Assembly (NCBI GenBank): GCA_964599375.1
Contig: CAZREW010000014.1
Location: 1 to 64,000 of the forward strand
Length of the DNA: 64,000 bases
From: JAUWCL01 sp964599375
GTDB lineage: Bacteria; Krumholzibacteriota; Krumholzibacteriia; Krumholzibacteriales; Krumholzibacteriaceae
Reading direction: 5' to 3'
The notes beneath the pieces were generated by a model. It did not search any database and was not told the DNA's origin. It saw nothing but the letters and a program-made list of their open reading frames with translations. The position numbers were made by a program, and so were the translations under genes. Of the stretch, positions 60,245 to 64,000 are shown piece after piece. Position 1 is the stretch's first letter; every line of letters begins with the position of its first letter.

Positions 60245-61505
60245 TGTACTCCTGCCCTCCCATGTAGGGGACCAGTGCCTTCGGAATCCTGACCTTGCCC
60301 GTGGGGGTCTGGTTCAGCTCGAGGATCGTGACGATGATCCTCGGCAGCGCTAGGCCCGAACCGTTGAGCGTGTGCACGAACTCGGGCTTCGAGCCTTTGT
60401 CCCTTTTAAACCTTATCCGGGCCCTTCTCGCCTGGAAATCCTCGAAATTGCTGCAGGACGACACCTCGAGCCACCTGTCCGAACCCGGCGCCCATGTCTC
60501 GATGTCGTAGCACTTGGCGGCGGCGAAACTCAGGTCGCCGCTGCAGAGCTCTATCACCCTGTATGGCAGTTCGAGCGCCTCGAGGACCTCGCAGGCGTCG
60601 CCTAAAAGGATCTCGAGATCCTCGTAAGAGGTTTCCGGCAGGGTCCACCTGACCATCTCGACCTTGTCGAACTGGTGCACTCTGATCATGCCCCTGGTCT
60701 CCTGGCCGTAGCTCCCCGCCTCCCTGCGGAAGCACGGGCTGAACGCGGTCGCCTTGATCGGCAGGGAGGCGCCGTCGAGCAACCTATCGCGGTATATGTT
60801 GGTCACGGGAACCTCGGCGGTCGGGACCAGGAAAAGATCATCCTTCTCGCAGTGATACATGTCCTCGGCCATCTTAGGCAGCTGGCCCGTGCCGGTCATC
60901 GAATCCCTGTTGACGAGATATGGCACTGCCAGCTCCTCGTACCCCTGCCGCCTGTGGATGTCGAGCATCAGCGAGACGAGCGCACGAGAGAGCCTCGCGC
61001 CGTCGCCCCTGAGGACCACGAATCCCCTTCCCGAGATCAGGGCTCCCGCGGACATGTCGAGTATCCCGAGCTTCTCCCCTATCTCGTCGTGGGGCAGGGG
61101 CATTTCGGGCATCTCCGGTATCTCGCCCCACCTGCGCACTTCTGGATTGTCCTTGTCGCAAGTGCCGAAAGGCACCGAGTCGTGGGGGATGTTGGGTATG
61201 CCTAGCTCGAGCTCGCATATCCTGTCCTCCATATCCTTTAGCACGGCGTCGATCTGCTTGATCCGGCCCGAATTCTCCTTCATCTCGTTCATCAGTGACG
61301 CCGCGTCCTCGCCCTTCTTCTTCAGTGCGGATATCTCTTTTGAAACGGAATTCCTTCTCTGCTTGAGTCTTTCAGTCTCCTGGATCAGATCGCGCATCCT
61401 GCCGTCGAGCTCGAGCAGCCCGTCGACATCGAAATCGACGCCCTTGGCGGCGATCCCTTTCTTCACCTTCTCAGGTTCTTTTCTTATCAGTTTCCTGTCG
61501 AGCAT
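60234..61505 (-). CDS. serS: Seryl-tRNA synthetase
   Basis: Charges tRNA-Ser, and also tRNA-Sec as the first step of selenocysteine synthesis. The 423 residues begin with the coiled-coil arm ('LQRKLIRKEPEKVKKGI'-type start, ~30-100). Class II motif 2 is 'FRREAGSYGQETRGMIRVHQFDKVE' in parts; motif 3 is 'LNGSGLALPRIIVTILE'. 'GTGQLPKM' and 'EVPVTNIYRDRLL' are family markers. ATG 61505 lies 7 bp after the HemC-like gene. It overlaps the kinase gene at its end. Confidence 0.97.
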   Translation of the reverse strand: MLDRKLIRKEPEKVKKGIAAKGVDFDVDGLLELDGRMRDLIQETERLKQRRNSVSKEISALKKKGEDAASLMNEMKENSGRIKQIDAVLKDMEDRICELELGIPNIPHDSVPFGTCDKDNPEVRRWGEIPEMPEMPLPHDEIGEKLGILDMSAGALISGRGFVVLRGDGARLSRALVSLMLDIHRRQGYEELAVPYLVNRDSMTGTGQLPKMAEDMYHCEKDDLFLVPTAEVPVTNIYRDRLLDGASLPIKATAFSPCFRREAGSYGQETRGMIRVHQFDKVEMVRWTLPETSYEDLEILLGDACEVLEALELPYRVIELCSGDLSFAAAKCYDIETWAPGSDRWLEVSSCSNFEDFQARRARIRFKRDKGSKPEFVHTLNGSGLALPRIIVTILELNQTPTGKVRIPKALVPYMGGQEYIEA

Positions 61506-61512
61506 CGGCCAG

Positions 61513-62421
61513 TCATTCCTCCGGGATCTTCCTGTACATCTCCATGATCCGACCGCCGCCTTTCTCGAAAAGGTCTTCGGCTAGCGACCTGACCACCTTC
61601 AATTCGTCTCCAGGCCAGCCCTGCATCTCCGAAACGATCTTCACCGAACCATCGGGGGATACGAGCGCCGCGCTCAGAGCGAACCCGTCCCCTTCGAACT
61701 CAGCGAGAACGCCCAGGCCGCCCTTTCCGTCCCTCGACATCGCCCCGAGAAGCGTCCTCTCGATGACAACCTCGGCGAGGCTTGCCGGATGGTTTATCTG
61801 CCGGACCGCGCCGGCCGCCTTTTTATCGCCGGCACGGATGATGAGCACGACCGCGCCCTGTCCAGCCGGAGGCATGCAGATCGAAGATGTGAGCACCTCG
61901 ACCACCTCGTCCTGCCTGCCGAGCAACTCTACCTCCCACGCCCTGGCCACGAACCCGCCTATCTCGCCTTTTTCCAGCAGCGCCCTGAGCCCTTCGTAAT
62001 CCTCGTGCCTGTCGACCAGATCGATATCATCTCTATAGTTGAGAAGCTGTCCTTTGAGCCCCGTGTCGCCTACCGCTATCGGGATCCCTGACGGAAGCTC
62101 GTCGAGGATCGTCCCTTCGTCCGATATGATCACGTTGAACGGATTGCCTCTCTTCAGCACCGCCCCTATCTCCAGCTTTTCACTGAACTTCAGCGGGAGC
62201 TCGCCCGCCTCCAGCACCGCTATGTCCGCACGCCCCCTCGACACGAGTCCCAGGAGAGTGGCGGTGTCGGTCACCGGCCTGCCTCGCGGGGCGGTGTCCG
62301 AGTAGTCGGAAAACCCGGCATGGGCGGAAGTCTCCCTCAGCGCGGCCAGTACCGATCCCATACTCACCTTCGAGGCGGCATCCGCTTTACCCGCTACCGT
62401 GATGACCGCGGTCCTGGCCAT
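61513..62421 (-). CDS. HemC (porphobilinogen deaminase)-like protein lacking catalytic residues
   Basis: A 302-residue protein with the length and outline of hydroxymethylbilane synthase. 'SRGRADIAVLEAGELP' matches the 'DIAVHSLKDLP' region, 'GIPIAVGDTGLKGQLL' the 'GTSSLRRxxQL' region, 'MPPAGQGAVVLIIRAGD' the 'PAxGQGALGIExR' region, and 'VVIERTLLGAMSRDGKGGLGVLAEF' the 'AERaFLxxLxGGCxxPxGA' region. The cofactor Cys, the SLKD Lys/Asp and the RR pair are all changed. It is unlikely to bind dipyrromethane; an adopted new role is inferred. It lies 7 bp before serS. Confidence 0.72.
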   Translation of the reverse strand: MARTAVITVAGKADAASKVSMGSVLAALRETSAHAGFSDYSDTAPRGRPVTDTATLLGLVSRGRADIAVLEAGELPLKFSEKLEIGAVLKRGNPFNVIISDEGTILDELPSGIPIAVGDTGLKGQLLNYRDDIDLVDRHEDYEGLRALLEKGEIGGFVARAWEVELLGRQDEVVEVLTSSICMPPAGQGAVVLIIRAGDKKAAGAVRQINHPASLAEVVIERTLLGAMSRDGKGGLGVLAEFEGDGFALSAALVSPDGSVKIVSEMQGWPGDELKVVRSLAEDLFEKGGGRIMEMYRKIPEE

Positions 62422-62475
62422 TATCGACCGTTCTCCCTGGAGTGACTGGTGTAAGTCGCCCTGCGTACGCCGATG

Positions 62476-62504
62476 AATCTATCACAACGGGATATCGGTG
62501 TAAA
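62476..62504 (-). promoter_or_regulatory. Candidate sigma-70 promoter for hemC-like-serS-porY-porX
   Basis: Minus-strand TTTACA (62499-62504), 17 bp, TAGATT (62476-62481), ~48 bp before the ATG at 62421. Confidence 0.6.
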
Positions 62505-62535
62505 GAGCGGGAAAAGCATGGAGGGCTGGCTGCCT

Positions 62536-63645
62536 TCAGTCGTTATGCACGGCCATGCTGGAAGAAGAGACGCCGCATTCGGAAAGTATCCGCTCTGCCT
62601 TCGCCCTCGACATGTCGAACGTCACCATTCTGCGCAGTGACACTGTGAAGATCACCAGTTCGAGGATCGCGGCCACGACCAGGGCGATCACGTGGCCGAG
62701 CACCGTCAGGATGCCGAGTGTGCCGAAGACCGCCGAGAGTGCCCAGAGCATCAGGTCGACCTTTCTTGTCGAGCCGCACCCGAACAGTAGGATGTGATGG
62801 ATATGCATGTGGTCGGCCTCGAACGGAGGCCTGCCGCTCATCACCCTTCTGATGAAGGCCAGCCCCGTATCAAGCAGCGGGACGCTCAGGATGATCGCCG
62901 ATCCCAGGGAGCGCATCAAAATCTTCCCTCCCGGCACAAGCAGGAGCAGAGATATCAGCCCGAACATCAGGCCGAAGAAGAGGCTGCCGGAGTCTCCCAT
63001 GAATATCCTCGCCGGAGGGAAGTTGTACCTGAGAAAGGCCAGAGCCGCTCCGAGAACGGCCAGCGACAGGGCCGCTACGACCGGCTGTCCCGTCATCAGT
63101 CCGACTACGGCGAACGAGGCGGCGCTGATCGCGGCGATCCCGGAAGCGAGCCCGTCGATACCGTCTATCAGATTGAACGATGTCGTGATCGTGAGCATCC
63201 AGAAGGCGATCAGTGCCGACACCGGTACAGACATTAAAGCTGACATGTCTATCAGCTCGAAATGCTCCAGCAGCCCCAGGCCTCCCGCGGCGACGAATAT
63301 CGAGACAGTGATCTGAAAGGCGAGTTTGTAAAGGTAATGTAGAGACCTGAGGTCGTCGATTATCCCTAGAAGGAAGATAAGGAACCCGCTTGATATGATC
63401 ACTGGTAGAAAGGCCCTGTTTACGGGGAACTGAGGAATAAAAAAAAGAAAAACCGGGATCAGGGCGAAGACGATCGCGCCGATTATCGCGACTCCACCTA
63501 TATGGGCGATCTCTCCCCTGCCGGTGCGTCCGTTAGGCTTTTCGGAGATGCGCCACCTCACGGCCATCCCGATCGCCATCGGCGTGAGCATAAGGCCCAG
63601 GGTGAGCGCTGTCGCGAAAGTGATCAGGTAATCCAGAACGGTCAA
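62536..63645 (-). CDS. WecA/MraY-family undecaprenyl-phosphate sugar-1-phosphate transferase
   Basis: An inner-membrane enzyme starting O-antigen, teichoic-type or other envelope glycan synthesis. The 369 residues carry ~10 transmembrane segments. Cytoplasmic-loop motifs are 'GIIDDLRSL' (Asp pair), 'SFNLIDGIDGLASG', 'IFMGDSGSLFFG' and 'HMHIHH', the last pointing to a GlcNAc-1-P transferase (WecA/TagO) rather than MraY. The start is TTG 63645 with AGGAGG 7 nt upstream; the upstream GTG in the same frame lies before that site. It lies upstream of the HemC-like gene and downstream of a flippase-like fragment. Confidence 0.9.
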   Translation of the reverse strand: MTVLDYLITFATALTLGLMLTPMAIGMAVRWRISEKPNGRTGRGEIAHIGGVAIIGAIVFALIPVFLFFIPQFPVNRAFLPVIISSGFLIFLLGIIDDLRSLHYLYKLAFQITVSIFVAAGGLGLLEHFELIDMSALMSVPVSALIAFWMLTITTSFNLIDGIDGLASGIAAISAASFAVVGLMTGQPVVAALSLAVLGAALAFLRYNFPPARIFMGDSGSLFFGLMFGLISLLLLVPGGKILMRSLGSAIILSVPLLDTGLAFIRRVMSGRPPFEADHMHIHHILLFGCGSTRKVDLMLWALSAVFGTLGILTVLGHVIALVVAAILELVIFTVSLRRMVTFDMSRAKAERILSECGVSSSSMAVHND

Positions 63646-63674
63646 GACGCAGCCTCCTGCGCGTGTCACGGTTA

Positions 63675-63703
63675 AGAATCATCCATCAGGCCCGTCGTGT
63701 CAA
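63675..63703 (-). promoter_or_regulatory. Candidate promoter for the WecA-like gene
   Basis: Minus-strand TTGACA (63698-63703, 6/6), 17 bp, GATTCT (63675-63680). The -10 is poor. Confidence 0.4.
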
Positions 63704-63765
63704 GTACGAGTTGGTCCGGGACGCGTCCGGGGCGGGATACCGACGGTCCTTTACAGGAAAGGTTG

Positions 63766-64000
63766 TCAGCGCCTTCTGAATATGCGGGCCGCCGGCGCCG
63801 CGAGTTCGAGGAGATCATCCTTTCTGACCGCCCTGAGCGCGATAAGCGCTGACATGAAGACTACTGTCAGGACAGACGCGTGTATCAGGGTGTATGTGAG
63901 CCCGGAAGGCTCAGGGACGAACCTCGTGTATGCCGCCCAGAGCAGCGCCGCCGACGCGGCGATCCTGACCGCCCTCGAAAGGTCCCCTTTCCTGATGAGT
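63766..64000 (-). CDS. C-terminal fragment of a polytopic membrane protein, flippase-like
   Basis: Only the last 78 codons are in the window (stop TGA 63766-63768). They encode two hydrophobic helices: 'AVRIAASAALLWAAY' and 'LIHASVLTVVFMSALIALRAV'. A basic tail follows, ending 'AARIFRRR'. The end pattern and the WecA-like neighbour suggest a polysaccharide flippase (MATE/Wzx/MurJ type), but the fragment is too short for a firm call. Confidence 0.6.
   Translation of the reverse strand, partial: LIRKGDLSRAVRIAASAALLWAAYTRFVPEPSGLTYTLIHASVLTVVFMSALIALRAVRKDDLLELAAPAARIFRRR

Noticed and set aside
1..64000. tRNA or rRNA genes, CRISPR arrays, insertion sequences, prophage
   Set aside because: No T-loop-like tRNA ends, no regularly spaced repeats, no transposase or integrase and no phage structural genes were seen on reading both strands.

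Overview
This is a GC-rich stretch from a Gram-negative-type (diderm) bacterium. LptD, outer-membrane barrel proteins and lipoproteins show the outer membrane. Three secreted proteins end in the 'PNPFNPATTI ... SGVY ... LLR' sorting-type domain, and a PorX-like response regulator lies beside a membrane histidine kinase. Together these point to the FCB group, or a candidate phylum near it such as Krumholzibacteriota or Eisenbacteria. That assignment is inference from gene content only. The cell probably respires (sdhCDAB, a tetraheme cytochrome protein), uses B12-dependent ribonucleotide reductase and makes selenophosphate. About sixteen genes appear to start at TTG.

Layout. 1-9.5 kb: nrdJ (left end of window), a PP2C phosphatase with a GNAT protein, a HAD hydrolase, a secreted protein, then zinc-ribbon protein-glpX-rarA. 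9.8-16.4 kb: two TPR proteins, then a plus-strand block of secreted proteins (one T9SS-type, one GH43/32-like with the same tail), a barrel protein and pyrE. 16.3-22.4 kb: small envelope proteins, a Tat-exported glycosylasparaginase and sdhCDAB. 22.4-29.3 kb: the mrfA/yprB DNA-repair pair, an M23 endopeptidase, queH, and a ferredoxin-selD pair. 29.4-37.3 kb: a long minus-strand run of acyl-CoA dehydrogenase, redoxin-like lipoprotein, LytS/LytTR, lpd and an M16 peptidase. 37.5-47.3 kb: two genes behind sigma-54-type promoters, small zinc proteins, a barrel protein, an M64-like secreted metalloprotein, a multiheme metallophosphatase-like lipoprotein and HU. 47.5-64 kb: a long minus-strand housekeeping series of a WecA/MraY-type transferase, a degenerate HemC-like protein, serS, a PorY-like kinase, porX, tsaE-tsaB-rimI, a purine nucleoside phosphorylase, accD-folC, a ROK kinase and lptD, with a flippase-like fragment at the right edge.

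Main result. Two genes are interrupted by an in-frame TGA that is best read as selenocysteine. One is selD itself (Sec16), which fits the known Sec-containing SelD type. The other is a lipoprotein joining a 5'-nucleotidase-like metallophosphatase fold to a tetraheme cytochrome c domain. Its TGA (codon 47) falls in a 'PAGU-G' motif where relatives, as I recall them, carry a 'PCGC' cysteine motif. I do not know this as a described selenoprotein. Both TGAs lie inside an inverted repeat that could form a hairpin, and both genes would be mis-annotated as N-terminally truncated by standard gene callers.
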